A stretch of 64,000 nucleotides of DNA from Nonomuraea roseoviolacea subsp. carminata. Lineage in GTDB: Bacteria; Actinomycetota; Actinomycetes; Streptosporangiales; Streptosporangiaceae. Position 1 is the first letter of the stretch. Each line of letters opens with the position of its first letter. The notes beneath the pieces are model-generated. The model ran no database searches and had not been told where the DNA came from. It saw only the letters and a list, made by a program, of their open reading frames with translations. This document shows positions 17,253 through 26,164 of the stretch, one piece after another. Where the stretch lies: assembly GCF_024172185.1 (NCBI RefSeq), contig NZ_JAMZEC010000001.1:186001-250000 (forward strand). The letters are read 5' to 3'. Position numbers and translations under genes: made by a program.

Positions 17253-18316
17253 GAGCTCATCCGGACTCTGCTGTGGTCGCCGAGCACCAGCCGGTGGGCC
17301 CGGGGCGCGCCGGCGGCCGGGGTGACCTGCACGTCGTGGCCGATCAGGGAGCCCTCGACCCGCGACACGCCGGTGATCGACGAGCGCGGCAGCACGATCG
17401 AGTACTCGATCTCGCTGTCCACGATCGCGCAGTCGCGCGAGATCGAGGTGAACGGCCCGACGTAGCTGCCGGACACGAGCGAGCCCGCGCCGATGATCGC
17501 GGGGCCGAGCACCCGGGAGCGCTCGACCACGGCGCCGTCCTCGACGACGACGCGGCCGATGATCTCGCTGTCCTCGTCCACCCGCCCGTCCGTGCGGCCC
17601 TCCAGCGACTCCAGCACCAGGCGGTTGACCTCCAGCATGTCGGTGACGTTGCCGGTGTCCTTCCAGTAGCCGGAGACGACCAGCGACTCGACCCGGCGGC
17701 CGTCGTCGATCAGCCGCTGGATGGCGTCGCTGATCTCCAGCTCGCCGCGCGCCGACGGCTTGAGGTCGGCCACGACCTCGTGGATGTCCGGGGTGAACAG
17801 GTAGACGCCGACCAGGGCGAGGTCGCTCTTCGGCTCGCGCGGCTTCTCCTCCAGGCCGATCACCCGGCCGGAGGCGTCGAGCTCGGCCACGCCGAACTGG
17901 CGCGGGTCGCTGACCCGGGTGAGCATGATCTGGGCCGAGGGCCGGTCGCGGGTGAAGCGCCCGACGAGGTCGTCGATGCCGCCGAGCAGGAAGTTGTCGC
18001 CCAGGTACATGACGAAGTCGTCGTCGCCCAGGTAGTCGCGGGCGACGAGCACCGCGTGGGCCAGGCCGAGCGGCGCGTGCTGGTGGAGGTAGGTCACCTC
18101 GACGCCGAAGCGCGAGCCGTCGCCGACGGCCGCCTCGATCTCGGCGTGGGTCTCGCCCACGATGATGCCGATCTCCGAGACACCGGCGGCGGCGATGGCC
18201 TCCAGGCAGTAGAAAAGGACGGGTTTGTTGGCGACGGGGACGAGTTGTTTGGCGGAGGTGTGGGTTATCGGGCGCAATCGGGTGCCGGATCCCCCGGCCA
18301 GCACGAGCCCCTTCAC
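17249..18316 (-). CDS. rmlA: Glucose-1-phosphate thymidylyltransferase
   Basis: The protein has 355 residues from GTG 18316. The nucleotidyltransferase signature is LVLAGGSGTRLRPITHTSAKQ, with VMYLGDNFLLGG and GLEEKPREPKSD. The long C-terminal left-handed beta-helix makes it the longer, antibiotic-cluster type of RmlA (DnmL role). It makes TDP-glucose for the aminosugar pathway. On the minus strand a possible promoter TTGACG then TGTAAA lies upstream, in the region shared with the WYL regulator. Confidence 0.95.
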   Translation of the reverse strand: MKGLVLAGGSGTRLRPITHTSAKQLVPVANKPVLFYCLEAIAAAGVSEIGIIVGETHAEIEAAVGDGSRFGVEVTYLHQHAPLGLAHAVLVARDYLGDDDFVMYLGDNFLLGGIDDLVGRFTRDRPSAQIMLTRVSDPRQFGVAELDASGRVIGLEEKPREPKSDLALVGVYLFTPDIHEVVADLKPSARGELEISDAIQRLIDDGRRVESLVVSGYWKDTGNVTDMLEVNRLVLESLEGRTDGRVDEDSEIIGRVVVEDGAVVERSRVLGPAIIGAGSLVSGSYVGPFTSISRDCAIVDSEIEYSIVLPRSSITGVSRVEGSLIGHDVQVTPAAGAPRAHRLVLGDHSRVRMSS

Positions 18317-18434
18317 GGGATTCGTCCCTTCTCGGCGGGGGTTGTCCGGACGTCCTTTACAGATTGCTGTTGATTACCGTCAAGCGGGTTATTCATACTT
18401 CTTCGTGCAGACATCATCGCGATGCCCCGCCTCC

Positions 18435-18469
18435 TTGACCCGGTGGTAATGCGGCCACAATCTGGCCGC
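18435..18469 (+). promoter_or_regulatory. Promoter and GCGGCCA-N5-TGGCCGC operator of the WYL regulator gene
   Basis: A perfect 7-bp inverted repeat (18451-18457 and 18463-18469) lies 21 bases before the ATG and covers the probable -10 region (CAATCT, 17 bases after TTGACC at 18435-18440). It differs from the drrA site only by a symmetric base change in each arm, and shares the preceding AT dinucleotide. Confidence 0.6.
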
Positions 18470-18490
18470 TTCACATGACACGATGCGAGC

Positions 18491-19477
18491 ATGGCCAACA
18501 CGCCGTTGCGCATGCTCCGTTTGCTGTCGTTGCTGCAGAACTGCCGGAACTGGTCGGGTCCCGAGCTGTCGGAGCGGCTGGAGGTGAGCCCGCGCACCCT
18601 GCGCAGGGACATCGACCGGCTGCGCGAGCTCGGATACCCGGTGCACGCCACTCCGGGGGCGCACGGCGGCTACCGGCTGGAGGCGGGCACCGCCCTGCCG
18701 CCGCTGCTGCTCGACGGCGAGGAGGCGGTGGCGATCGCGATCAGCCTGCGCACGGCGGCCGGGGGCACGGTGGCCGACATCGAGGAGACCTCCGTGCGCG
18801 CCCTGGCCAAGTTGGAGCAGGTCCTGCCCGGCCATCTGCGCCGGCGGGTCAACGCGCTGCAGAACTACACGGTGCCGCTCATCGCGAACGGCCCGACCGT
18901 CGACCCCGAGGTCCTCACCCTGCTGGCCCAGGCGTGCCGCGACCGCGAGCGGCTGCGCTTCGCCTACAGCACGCGCGAGGGGGCCGAGAGCAACCGGCAC
19001 GTCGAGCCGTACCGGCTGGTCAACGTCGCCCGCAAGTGGTACCTGATGTGCTGGGACCTCAAGCGCGAGGACTGGCGCACGTTCCGCGTGGACCGGCTGT
19101 CCTCGCCGTACGCGACGGCCGAGCGGTTCAAGCCGCGCGAGCTGCCGTCGGACGACATCGCCGCCTACGTGGCCGAGTCCATCACCTCGTCGCTGGCCCG
19201 CTACCGGGCGCTGGTCACCCTGCACGCCCCCGTCTCGGTGGTCGCCGAGCGCATCCGGCCCCGCGACGGCATCCTCACGGTCGTCGACGACAAGACGTGC
19301 ATGCTGCGCACCGCGGCCGACTCGCTGCAGTGGCTGGCGCTGACCATCGGCATGTTCGACATCGAGTTCGAGGTGCACGAGCCGCCCGAGCTGAAGGAGT
19401 ACGTCCTCGAACTGTCGGCGCGGCTCGGCCGCGCGGTGGCCGCGCCCGCCGAGCCGGCGCCGCCGGTCCCCTGGTGA
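18491..19477 (+). CDS. YafY-type transcriptional regulator with HTH and WYL domains
   Basis: The protein has 328 residues. The N-terminal helix-turn-helix (SGPELSERLEVSPRTLRRDIDRLRELGYPV) is of the HTH_11 type, followed by a WYL domain (KWYLMCWDLKREDWRTFRVDR at about 180-200) and a WCX-like C-terminus. Such regulators sense small ligands or nucleotides. Its own promoter holds an inverted repeat almost identical to those before drrA and drrC, so it is the best candidate in the window for a regulator of the resistance genes. It is convergent with the 11-hydroxylase gene (13 bases apart). Confidence 0.85.
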   Translation: MANTPLRMLRLLSLLQNCRNWSGPELSERLEVSPRTLRRDIDRLRELGYPVHATPGAHGGYRLEAGTALPPLLLDGEEAVAIAISLRTAAGGTVADIEETSVRALAKLEQVLPGHLRRRVNALQNYTVPLIANGPTVDPEVLTLLAQACRDRERLRFAYSTREGAESNRHVEPYRLVNVARKWYLMCWDLKREDWRTFRVDRLSSPYATAERFKPRELPSDDIAAYVAESITSSLARYRALVTLHAPVSVVAERIRPRDGILTVVDDKTCMLRTAADSLQWLALTIGMFDIEFEVHEPPELKEYVLELSARLGRAVAAPAEPAPPVPW

Positions 19478-19490
19478 CCCGGTGGCCAGG

Positions 19491-21113
19491 TCAGCCATGG
19501 GTGGCCTCCGCCGGCACCCGGGACAGCACCGTGGCCAGGGCGGCGCGGAAGGCGGCCCCGGGGTCCGGCGCGGCGCCCGCCGAGCGCCAGGCGACCACCC
19601 CGTCGGGCCGCACCAGCGTGGCGCCCGCGGGCCCGAGCCCGTAGCGGCGGGTCAGCTCGCCGTCCGGGTCGCGCAGGTCCTCCCCCAGGACGTGGACGTC
19701 GAGGCGGACGCCCAGGTCGCGCGCGGCCGCGGCGGCGGCCTCGCCCCACGCCGTCCCCTCGGGCCCGGCGATCAGCGTCCAGCCCTCGCCGTACAGCTCG
19801 ATCGTGGACACGCGGGCCCCGTCCCGCTCCACCCAGGCGTGCGGCGCGCGGAAGCCGGGGCGGCCCGTGGGGCGCAGCGGGTTCTCGACGGGCTCCGGGT
19901 CGTCGTCCTCGGCCACCACCGCGCCGGAGCGGTAGCGGAAGCCCATGAGCACCTCGGCCGTGCCGCGCGCCCGCGGCAGGCTGTCGGCCAGGTGCGGGGC
20001 CATCCGCTCGCCGTAGATGCTCAGCGACTCGTCCACCACCAGCCGGGCGACCTGCGCGCGTTCGAGGCCGTAGCTGTCGAGCAGCCCCTCCCCCGCCTCG
20101 CCGTTGACGACGGCGGCGAGCTTCCACGCCACGTCGAAGCCGTCGCCGACGGCGGTGTTGCCGCCCATCCCGCCGGTCGGCGGGGTGACCTTGGCCGCGT
20201 CGCCGACCAGCAGGATCCGGCCGTCGCGCCAGCGGTCGGCGATGTAGGCGGCCATCTCCCACGCCTGCACGTCGAGCAGCACAGGGCGCAGGTCCGGCGC
20301 GCCGACGGCCAGGCGGATGAGCTCCTCGCAGCGCTCCGGCGGGTAGTCCTCGGGCGTCTCGCCGCGCGCCGGGTCGTACTGGACGTAGAAGGTGTGCCGG
20401 TCGGGCCGGTCGGTCGGGCCGAACGTGCCGGTGAAGGCGGGGTTCTGCAGGTAGTACCAGCCGGTCGAGCCGGGGGGCAGCACCGCGGACAGGTCGGCGT
20501 CGAAGATGATGCCGACGAAGTGGGCCAGCGAGCCGTGGCCGTGGCGCGGGATGCCGAGCCGTTCCCTGATCTCGCTGCGCGGGCCGTCGGCGGCCACGAG
20601 GTAGCGGCCCCGGACCGTGGTCTCGGCGCCGTCGGCCACCGTGCGCAGCCGCACCGTGACGCCGTCGTCGTCCTGCGCGAAGTCCGTCATCTCGGTGCCG
20701 AAGCGGATGTCGGCGCCGTGCTTCTCGGCCTGGGCCAGCAGGATGGGCTCGACCCGGTCCTGGGAGGCGAGGGCCCAGGGCATGGGCGTGCAGTCCTCGG
20801 TGGCCCCGACCAGCTCCTCGAAGCTCTCGGCGAAGGTGTGCAGCGTCCTGCCGCCCACGGTCTCGGCCACCTTGATGGTGAAGTCGCCCTGCCGGCCGCG
20901 GATGTCGGTGGCGGCCATGACCTCCTCGGCGACGCCGCCGATGCGCAGCAGCTCCATGGTGCGCGGGTTCTGGCCGGCCGCCTTGGGGTAGATCGACGTG
21001 CTGCCGTGCCGTTCCACGAGCAGCACCCGCACGCCCCTCCGGGCCAGGAACATCGCCGAGGACAGGCCGCCGAGTGCCCCACCGACGACCACCACGTCAA
21101 CGTCCGGTTCCAT
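19491..21113 (-). CDS. dnrF: FAD-dependent aklavinone 11-hydroxylase (DnrF/RdmE-like)
   Basis: The protein has 540 residues from ATG 21113, eight bases after GGAGG. The FAD motif is VVVVGGALGGLSSAMFLARRG. Further family motifs are YLVAADGPRSEIRERLGI and ILLVGDAAKVTPPTGGMGGNTAVGD, with the thioredoxin-like C-terminal domain of PheA/PgaE-type aromatic hydroxylases. RdmE and DnrF hydroxylate C-11 of aklavinone to give epsilon-rhodomycinone. The gene is divergent from drrAB. Confidence 0.88.
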   Translation of the reverse strand: MEPDVDVVVVGGALGGLSSAMFLARRGVRVLLVERHGSTSIYPKAAGQNPRTMELLRIGGVAEEVMAATDIRGRQGDFTIKVAETVGGRTLHTFAESFEELVGATEDCTPMPWALASQDRVEPILLAQAEKHGADIRFGTEMTDFAQDDDGVTVRLRTVADGAETTVRGRYLVAADGPRSEIRERLGIPRHGHGSLAHFVGIIFDADLSAVLPPGSTGWYYLQNPAFTGTFGPTDRPDRHTFYVQYDPARGETPEDYPPERCEELIRLAVGAPDLRPVLLDVQAWEMAAYIADRWRDGRILLVGDAAKVTPPTGGMGGNTAVGDGFDVAWKLAAVVNGEAGEGLLDSYGLERAQVARLVVDESLSIYGERMAPHLADSLPRARGTAEVLMGFRYRSGAVVAEDDDPEPVENPLRPTGRPGFRAPHAWVERDGARVSTIELYGEGWTLIAGPEGTAWGEAAAAAARDLGVRLDVHVLGEDLRDPDGELTRRYGLGPAGATLVRPDGVVAWRSAGAAPDPGAAFRAALATVLSRVPAEATHG

Positions 21114-21211
21114 CACTGCCGCCTCCTTGACTCGTGCGGAATTTCATGGTCGGAGGCGCGAATCAAGTAATCACTGAGAACGGCTGGACAATTTCGCGGT
21201 CCACGACCAAT

Positions 21212-21230
21212 GCGGTCAGGAGGTGACCGC
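21212..21230. promoter_or_regulatory. GCGGTCA-N5-TGACCGC operator before drrA
   Basis: This perfect 7-bp inverted repeat with spacer GGAGG lies 58 bases before the drrA start. A TTATCG-like -10 sits nine bases after the TGACCG arm, so the repeat lies in the -35 region. A near-identical element lies before the drrC-like gene (46509-46527). Confidence 0.7.
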
Positions 21231-21287
21231 GCTGCTCGTTATCGTCCGGGGCATGACGAAAAACGGCGGGAGCGACGGGAGCCTGCG

Positions 21288-22277
21288 ATGAGCTCTCCAC
21301 CCACACTCGCGATAGAGACTTCCGGCCTGCGGAAATTGTTCGGGCAGACCGCGGCCGTCGACGGCGTCGACCTGCAGGTGCCGCCCGGGGTCGTGTACAG
21401 CGTGCTCGGCCCGAACGGCGCGGGCAAGTCGACGCTGATCCGCATGCTGGCCACGCTGCTGCGGCCCGACGGCGGCAAGGCGACCGTGTTCGGCCACGAC
21501 GTGGTGCGCGAGTCCGACGCGGTGCGCCGGCGCATCAGCGTGACCGGGCAGTACGCCTCGGTGGACGACGCGCTGAGCGGCCTGGAGAACCTCGTCCTCA
21601 TGGGCAGGCTCCAGGGCTACACCTGGCCGAGGGCCAGGGAGCGGGCCGCGGAGCTGATGGACGCCTTCGGCCTGACCCACGCGGCCGGGCGGCTGGTCAG
21701 CACCTACTCCGGCGGCATGCGGCGGCGGCTGGACATCGCGGCCAGCATCGTCGTGAGCCCCGACCTGCTGTTCCTGGACGAGCCGACCACCGGCCTCGAC
21801 CCGCGCAGCCGCAACCAGGTGTGGGACATCGTGCGGGCGCTGCTGGCCGGCGGCACCACGATCCTGCTCACCACCCAGTACCTCGACGAGGCCGACGAGC
21901 TGGCCGACCGCATCGCGGTGGTCGACCAGGGCAAGGTCATCGCCGAGGGCACCACCGACGAGCTCAAGGCGTCGGTCGGCCAGGTCGCCCTGCACGTGCG
22001 GCTGCGCGACCCCGGGCAGCGCGACAAGGCCGAGGAGCTGCTCACGCAGGAGCTGGGCGCCCCCGTGCACCTGGAGGGCGACCCCGCCGAGCTGTCCGCC
22101 CGCGTGGAGGACAACTCGCGGGTGCTCCAGGCGCTCGGCGCGCTGACCCGCGCCTCGATCGAGCCGGCCGAGTTCTCCGTGACCCGGCCGAGCCTGGACG
22201 AGGTGTTCCTGACGCTCACCGGCCACAAGGCCGACGACCAGTCCGCCGGGGAAGCCGGAGAGGAGAACGCGGCATGA
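21288..22277 (+). CDS. drrA: ABC exporter ATP-binding subunit (DrrA-like)
   Basis: The protein has 329 residues, close to the 330 of DrrA. Walker A is GPNGAGKST, the signature is [12 protein letters not shown], Walker B is [15 protein letters not shown], and [15 protein letters not shown] is the typical DrrA switch region. With DrrB it forms the pump that exports daunorubicin-type drugs. The start overlaps no other gene; drrB overlaps its stop by four bases. Confidence 0.95.
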   Translation: MSSPPTLAIETSGLRKLFGQTAAVDGVDLQVPPGVVYSVLGPNGAGKSTLIRMLATLLRPDGGKATVFGHDVVRESDAVRRRISVTGQYASVDDALSGLENLVLMGRLQGYTWPRARERAAELMDAFGLTHAAGRLVSTYSGGMRRRLDIAASIVVSPDLLFLDEPTTGLDPRSRNQVWDIVRALLAGGTTILLTTQYLDEADELADRIAVVDQGKVIAEGTTDELKASVGQVALHVRLRDPGQRDKAEELLTQELGAPVHLEGDPAELSARVEDNSRVLQALGALTRASIEPAEFSVTRPSLDEVFLTLTGHKADDQSAGEAGEENAA

Positions 22278-23107
22278 CCTCCTCCATCGAGGGCGTCGAC
22301 GACCGGGTGATGGCCATCCTGGTCACCCACGAGCGGCCGCCGAAGGCGAGCCCGATGTCGGCGACGATCACCCACCTGTGGCGTGGGATCATGGCCTTCA
22401 AGCACTTCCCCGCCCAGCTCATCGACATCATCCTGCTGCCGGCGATCTTCCTGCTGCTGTTCACGTACCTGTTCGGCGGGGCCTTCGCCGGCTCGCCCCA
22501 CCAGTACCTCCAGTTCTTCCTGCCGGGCATCGCGGTGCAGAGCGTCATCCTCATGACCGTCTACACCGGCACCGCGATCAACACCGACATCAACAAGGGC
22601 GTCTTCGACCGCTTCCGCACGCTGCCGTTCTGGCAGCCGGCGGCGATCGCCGGCAACCTGGTCGGCGACGTCCTGCGCTACCTGATCGCGCTGACCATGA
22701 CCATCGGCATGGGGCTCGCGCTGGGCTTCCGGCCGGGCGGCGGCATCCTCGGCGTGCTCGCGGCCGTGGCGGTGCTGATCGTCTTCGCGTTCAGCGTGAG
22801 CTGGATCTTCGCCGCGATCGGCGTGGTGGCCAGCGTCCCGGAGCGGGTCTCCGGCACCAGCATGATCGTGATCTATCCGCTGCTGTTCATGAGCAACATC
22901 TTCGTGCGGCCCGAGACCATGCCGTCCTGGATGCAGGTGCTGGTGAAGGTCAACCCGCTGAGCCACGCGGCCACGGCGTCGCGGACCCTCATGCACGGCA
23001 CGGCCGGGTTCTGGGACGTGATGTGGGCGCTGATCACCTCGGCGCTCATCACGGTGGTGTTCGCGCCGCTCGCCGTGCGCCTGTACCGGAACAAGAACAC
23101 CCGCTGA
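22274..23107 (+). CDS. drrB: ABC-2 type exporter membrane subunit (DrrB-like)
   Basis: The protein has 277 residues with six predicted membrane segments, for example [20 protein letters not shown] and [20 protein letters not shown]. The [15 protein letters not shown] motif is typical of DrrB/ABC-2 permeases. It partners the ATPase in efflux of the anthracycline, giving self-resistance. Translation is coupled through ATGA, and a strong hairpin follows. Confidence 0.93.
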   Translation: MTSSIEGVDDRVMAILVTHERPPKASPMSATITHLWRGIMAFKHFPAQLIDIILLPAIFLLLFTYLFGGAFAGSPHQYLQFFLPGIAVQSVILMTVYTGTAINTDINKGVFDRFRTLPFWQPAAIAGNLVGDVLRYLIALTMTIGMGLALGFRPGGGILGVLAAVAVLIVFAFSVSWIFAAIGVVASVPERVSGTSMIVIYPLLFMSNIFVRPETMPSWMQVLVKVNPLSHAATASRTLMHGTAGFWDVMWALITSALITVVFAPLAVRLYRNKNTR

Positions 23108-23129
23108 GCGGGCAGGACGCCCTTCATTA

Positions 23130-23165
23130 CAGCGCCCCGTCGCGGATATTCCCGACGGGGCGCTG
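23130..23165 (+). terminator. Hairpin terminator after drrAB
   Basis: A perfect 13-bp inverted repeat (23130-23142 with 23153-23165) with a ten-base loop begins 22 bases after the drrB stop. Confidence 0.85.
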
Positions 23166-23172
23166 AACACGT

Positions 23173-23194
23173 TAAGTAAGCGATCACTTACATA
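23173..23194. promoter_or_regulatory. 22-bp imperfect palindrome upstream of the carboxylase gene
   Basis: TAAGTAAGCGA and TCACTTACATA pair at 9 of 11 positions. The AT-rich, centred symmetry resembles TetR-family operators. It lies about 28 bases before the -35 of the carboxylase promoter. Confidence 0.5.
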
Positions 23195-23221
23195 CTAGCA
23201 CTTGAGCCTTACCGGATGGGC

Positions 23222-23251
23222 TTGACAGGCGACGAGGCACATATTTAGCCT
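23222..23251 (+). promoter_or_regulatory. Sigma-70-like promoter for the carboxylase-dnrN operon
   Basis: A consensus TTGACA (23222-23227) is followed 18 bases later by TAGCCT (23246-23251). TATCAT overlaps as an alternative -10. It is about 90 bases before the ATG. Confidence 0.5.
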
Positions 23252-23341
23252 ATCATGGAAAGCTGGGGACGATTCAATTTTTAATCATCTCCATTTCGTG
23301 TGGGGCAAGAAAGAAGGAATGTTCGAAATAATGGAGTGACA

Positions 23342-24808
23342 ATGACTGGACCTCCGCTTTCCTCATCCTCCTTGGTGTCGCGGGCCCGGCCCGCGGACGT
23401 CCGGCATCGCATCGACACGCTGACCGACCCCGACTCCTTTGTGGAATTCGGCAGCCAGGCCCGACATAGGGTCACGGCCTTCGGCATGCAGGCCAAGCGC
23501 CCGGCCGGCGACGGCGTCGTCACCGGGCACGCGACGGTCGACGGCCGTCCGATCGGGGTGTTCGCCCAGGACCCCTCCGCGCTCGGCGGCTCGCTGGGCG
23601 AGATCCACGCCGCCAAGATCGTGGCGGTGCTGCGGCAGGCCGGACGTGCCAGGATGCCGGTGGTCGGGCTGCTCGACTCGGGCGGCGCCCGCATCCAGGA
23701 GGGGCTCGCGGCCCTCGACGGCTACGGCGCGATCTTCCGGGCCAACGTGCAGCTCTCCGGCCGGGTGCCGCAGCTCAGCCTCATCCTGGGAGCCTGCGCC
23801 GGCGGCGCCGTCTACTCGCCCGCGCTCACCGACATCATCATCATGCTGCGCGAGAACGCCCACATGTTCCTCACCGGGCCCCAGGTCGTCAAGGCCGTCA
23901 CCTTCGAGGACGTCAGCCCGAGCGACCTCGGCGGCAGCGAGATCCACACCCGCCACTCGGGGGTCGCGCACCTGGTCGCCTCCACCCCGGCGGAGGCCAT
24001 GGACCTGGCCCGGCGGGTCCTGTCCTACCTGCCCGACTCGTGCTGGGACGAGATCCCGATGGGCATCCCGGCGCCCCCGGGGACGATGCCCCGGCTGCCG
24101 GACAGCCCCCGCGTCCCCTACGACGTCCGGCAGGTGATCGCGGGAATCGTGGACTCCGACAGTTTCCTTGAGCTTCAGTCGCGTTTCGCTCGTAACCTGG
24201 TCGTCGGTTTCGCGCGGATCGAGGGCCGCCCGGTCGGCGTGGTGGCCAATCAGCCGCTGGCGCTCGCGGGCGTCCTGGACATCTCCGCGTCCGAGAAAGG
24301 GGCGCGTTTCGTCCGGCTGTGCGACGCGTTCGGATTGCCTCTGGTGACCCTGGTCGACACTCCGGGTTTTCTTCCCGGAACCAAACAGGAAACAAATGGA
24401 GTGATACGCAAGGGTGCGAAACTTCTTTACGCGTTCTCCGAGGCGACCGTGCCGCGGCTGACCGTGGTGCTGCGCAAGGCGTTCGGCGGCGCGTACATCG
24501 TCATGAATTCCAAGTCGTTGGGGGCGGACGCCGTGTTCTGCTGGCCGAGGGCGCAGATGGCAGTCATGGGTGCGGAAGGAGCGGTCGACATCGTCTACCG
24601 GCGGGAGTTGCGCGATGACCCGGGGGTTCGCCCCGACCTGGTGGCGGGCTACGAGCGCGAGGTGATGGCGCCGCACCTGCCGGCCGAGCGGCTGTCGGTG
24701 GACGAGGTCATCGAGCCGGAGCAGACCCGGCCCGTGCTGGCCGCGACCCTGCGGACGCTGGCCAGGTCGGTCCGTCCCCGGTTCCGTCACGACAACCTTC
24801 CCCAGTGA
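23342..24808 (+). CDS. Acyl-CoA carboxylase carboxyltransferase (beta) subunit
   Basis: The protein has 488 residues from ATG 23342 behind GGAGTGAC. Both crotonase-like halves are present: LLDSGGARIQEG and the GACAGGAVYSPALTD oxyanion loop in the first, and LVDTPGFLPG and RKAFGGAYIVMNSKSLGAD in the second. It should make malonyl- or methylmalonyl-CoA with an alpha subunit encoded elsewhere, supplying extender units. It is cotranscribed with the DnrN-like gene (GTGA overlap). A malonyl-CoA supply gene inside an anthracycline cluster is sensible, but its exact substrate cannot be read. Confidence 0.9.
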   Translation: MTGPPLSSSSLVSRARPADVRHRIDTLTDPDSFVEFGSQARHRVTAFGMQAKRPAGDGVVTGHATVDGRPIGVFAQDPSALGGSLGEIHAAKIVAVLRQAGRARMPVVGLLDSGGARIQEGLAALDGYGAIFRANVQLSGRVPQLSLILGACAGGAVYSPALTDIIIMLRENAHMFLTGPQVVKAVTFEDVSPSDLGGSEIHTRHSGVAHLVASTPAEAMDLARRVLSYLPDSCWDEIPMGIPAPPGTMPRLPDSPRVPYDVRQVIAGIVDSDSFLELQSRFARNLVVGFARIEGRPVGVVANQPLALAGVLDISASEKGARFVRLCDAFGLPLVTLVDTPGFLPGTKQETNGVIRKGAKLLYAFSEATVPRLTVVLRKAFGGAYIVMNSKSLGADAVFCWPRAQMAVMGAEGAVDIVYRRELRDDPGVRPDLVAGYEREVMAPHLPAERLSVDEVIEPEQTRPVLAATLRTLARSVRPRFRHDNLPQ

Positions 24809-25464
24809 AGGCGGCGTTCTCCGCTCGGGTGTCGGCCACCGAGCCGGGCAACGGGACGATCCGCGTCGTCATCGCCGAGGACCTCGACATGGTGCGCGGC
24901 GCGCTGGTGGCGCTGCTGCGGCAGGAGGCGGACATCGAGGTCGTGGGCGCCGTGTCCGACGGGAGGCAGATCCTGGCCACCGCGCGGACCGGCGCGCCCC
25001 ACGTCGCGGTCATCGACGCCGACCTGTGCTGGAAGGACCGGTTCGCGGCGGCCGTGGAGCTGAAGGAGACGCTGCCCGGCTGCGACACCCTGCTGCTCAC
25101 CAGCCTCGCCCGGCCGGCCACGGTGCGCCAGGCGCTGTCGGCCGGCGTGGGGGGACTCATGCTGAAGACCTCGCCGCCCGAGCAGCTCGCCGACGGCATC
25201 CGGCGGGTGGCGGCGGGGTACCGGGTCTTCGACGCCGACCTGGCGCTGGTCGCCTGGGGCTCGACCGGGTGCCCGCTCACCGACCGCGAGCTGGAGGTGC
25301 TCCAGCTCGCGGCGGAGGGGGACGAGATCCGGGAGATCGCGAGCGCGCTCTTCCTGTCGCCGGGGACCGTGCGCAACTACCTGACGGTCGTGGTGAGCAA
25401 GCTGAAGGCGCGCAACCGCATCGACGCGATCCGCATCGCCCGCAAGTCCGGCTGGATCTACTGA
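24805..25464 (+). CDS. dnrN: NarL/LuxR-type response regulator (DnrN-like)
   Basis: The protein has 219 residues from GTG 24805, overlapping the carboxylase stop. The receiver domain has the acidic pair (IAEDLD), a phosphorylatable Asp71 (VAVIDADL) and a conserved Lys (LMLKTSP). The output is a LuxR helix-turn-helix (LTDRELEVLQLAAEGDEIREIA, then LSPGTVRNYL). Size and context match DnrN, which activates dnrI in S. peucetius. No sensor kinase gene is nearby, again as for DnrN. Confidence 0.87.
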   Translation: MKAAFSARVSATEPGNGTIRVVIAEDLDMVRGALVALLRQEADIEVVGAVSDGRQILATARTGAPHVAVIDADLCWKDRFAAAVELKETLPGCDTLLLTSLARPATVRQALSAGVGGLMLKTSPPEQLADGIRRVAAGYRVFDADLALVAWGSTGCPLTDRELEVLQLAAEGDEIREIASALFLSPGTVRNYLTVVVSKLKARNRIDAIRIARKSGWIY

Positions 25465-25473
25465 GCCCGCGGG

Positions 25474-25495
25474 CCGCGCCCGACCCCGGGCGCGG
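25474..25495. terminator. Hairpin after the dnrN-like gene
   Basis: CCGCGCCCG (25474-25482) pairs with CGGGCGCGG (25487-25495) around a four-base loop. The GC-rich stretch to 25621, between convergent genes, holds further short repeats and no gene. Confidence 0.65.
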
Positions 25496-25621
25496 CGGCC
25501 CCACCCGATCCCCCGGGCACGCGGGCCGCGCTGGGGGATGCCGGGCGCGCGAGCCGCGCTGCTGGGGATACGGGGCGCGGGGGCCGGGCCCGAGCCCCCG
25601 GGCGCGTGGGCCGCGCCCGGG

Positions 25622-26164
25622 TCAGTGCGGTTCCCCGCGGGCCGTCCCGTGGACCGGCTCGTGTTCCGGGACGAACCGCCCGAAGCGCCCCTGGTGGTAG
25701 AGCAGGGGGCGGCCCTGCTCGTCGATGCGTGTGGCGGTCACCAGGCCGACGACCAGCACGTGGTCGCCGATGTCCGCGGTGCGGTAGGGGGAGCAGCTCA
25801 GGTGGGCCGTGACGCCCTCCAGCAGCGGCGTGCCGTACTCGTCCGCGCTCCACCGGGTGGGCGGCGCGAACCGGTCGACGTGGGTGCGAGCGAAGCGGGC
25901 CGCGATGTCCCCCTGGTCCCCGGCCAGGATGTTGACGGCGAAGCGGTCGGCCTCGCGCAGCCACGGCCAGGTCGAGGACGTACGGCCGAGGTAGAAGGCC
26001 ACCAGCGGCGGCCGGAGGCTGACCGAGGAGAAGGAGGTGGCCGTCACCCCGACGGGGGCTCCCCCGACCGAGGCGGTGACGACGACCACCCCCGCCGCGT
26101 GGCCGGCCAGCGCGCGGCGGAACTCCTCCTCGCCGACCGCCCGGTCGCGGTACGCGCGGCTCAT
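25622..26164 (-). CDS. Flavin reductase domain protein (FMN/FAD:NAD(P)H oxidoreductase)
   Basis: The protein has 180 residues. FRRALAGHAAGVVVVTASVGG, GVTATSFSSVSLRPPLVAFYL and FAVNILAGDQGDIAARFA are hallmark segments of the ActVB/HpaC flavin-reductase family. Its ATGA overlaps the stop of the glycosyltransferase gene, making it last in the DnrD-K-P-Q-S-like operon. It probably supplies reduced flavin to a two-component oxygenase; the nitrososynthase at 11236-12411 is the best candidate. The 11-hydroxylase type reduces its own flavin and would not need it. Confidence 0.85.
   Translation of the reverse strand: MSRAYRDRAVGEEEFRRALAGHAAGVVVVTASVGGAPVGVTATSFSSVSLRPPLVAFYLGRTSSTWPWLREADRFAVNILAGDQGDIAARFARTHVDRFAPPTRWSADEYGTPLLEGVTAHLSCSPYRTADIGDHVLVVGLVTATRIDEQGRPLLYHQGRFGRFVPEHEPVHGTARGEPH

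Noticed and set aside
19482..21170. A 562-codon plus-strand frame opposite the 11-hydroxylase
   Set aside because: The minus-strand FAD hydroxylase has all family motifs; the opposite frame is a high-GC shadow.
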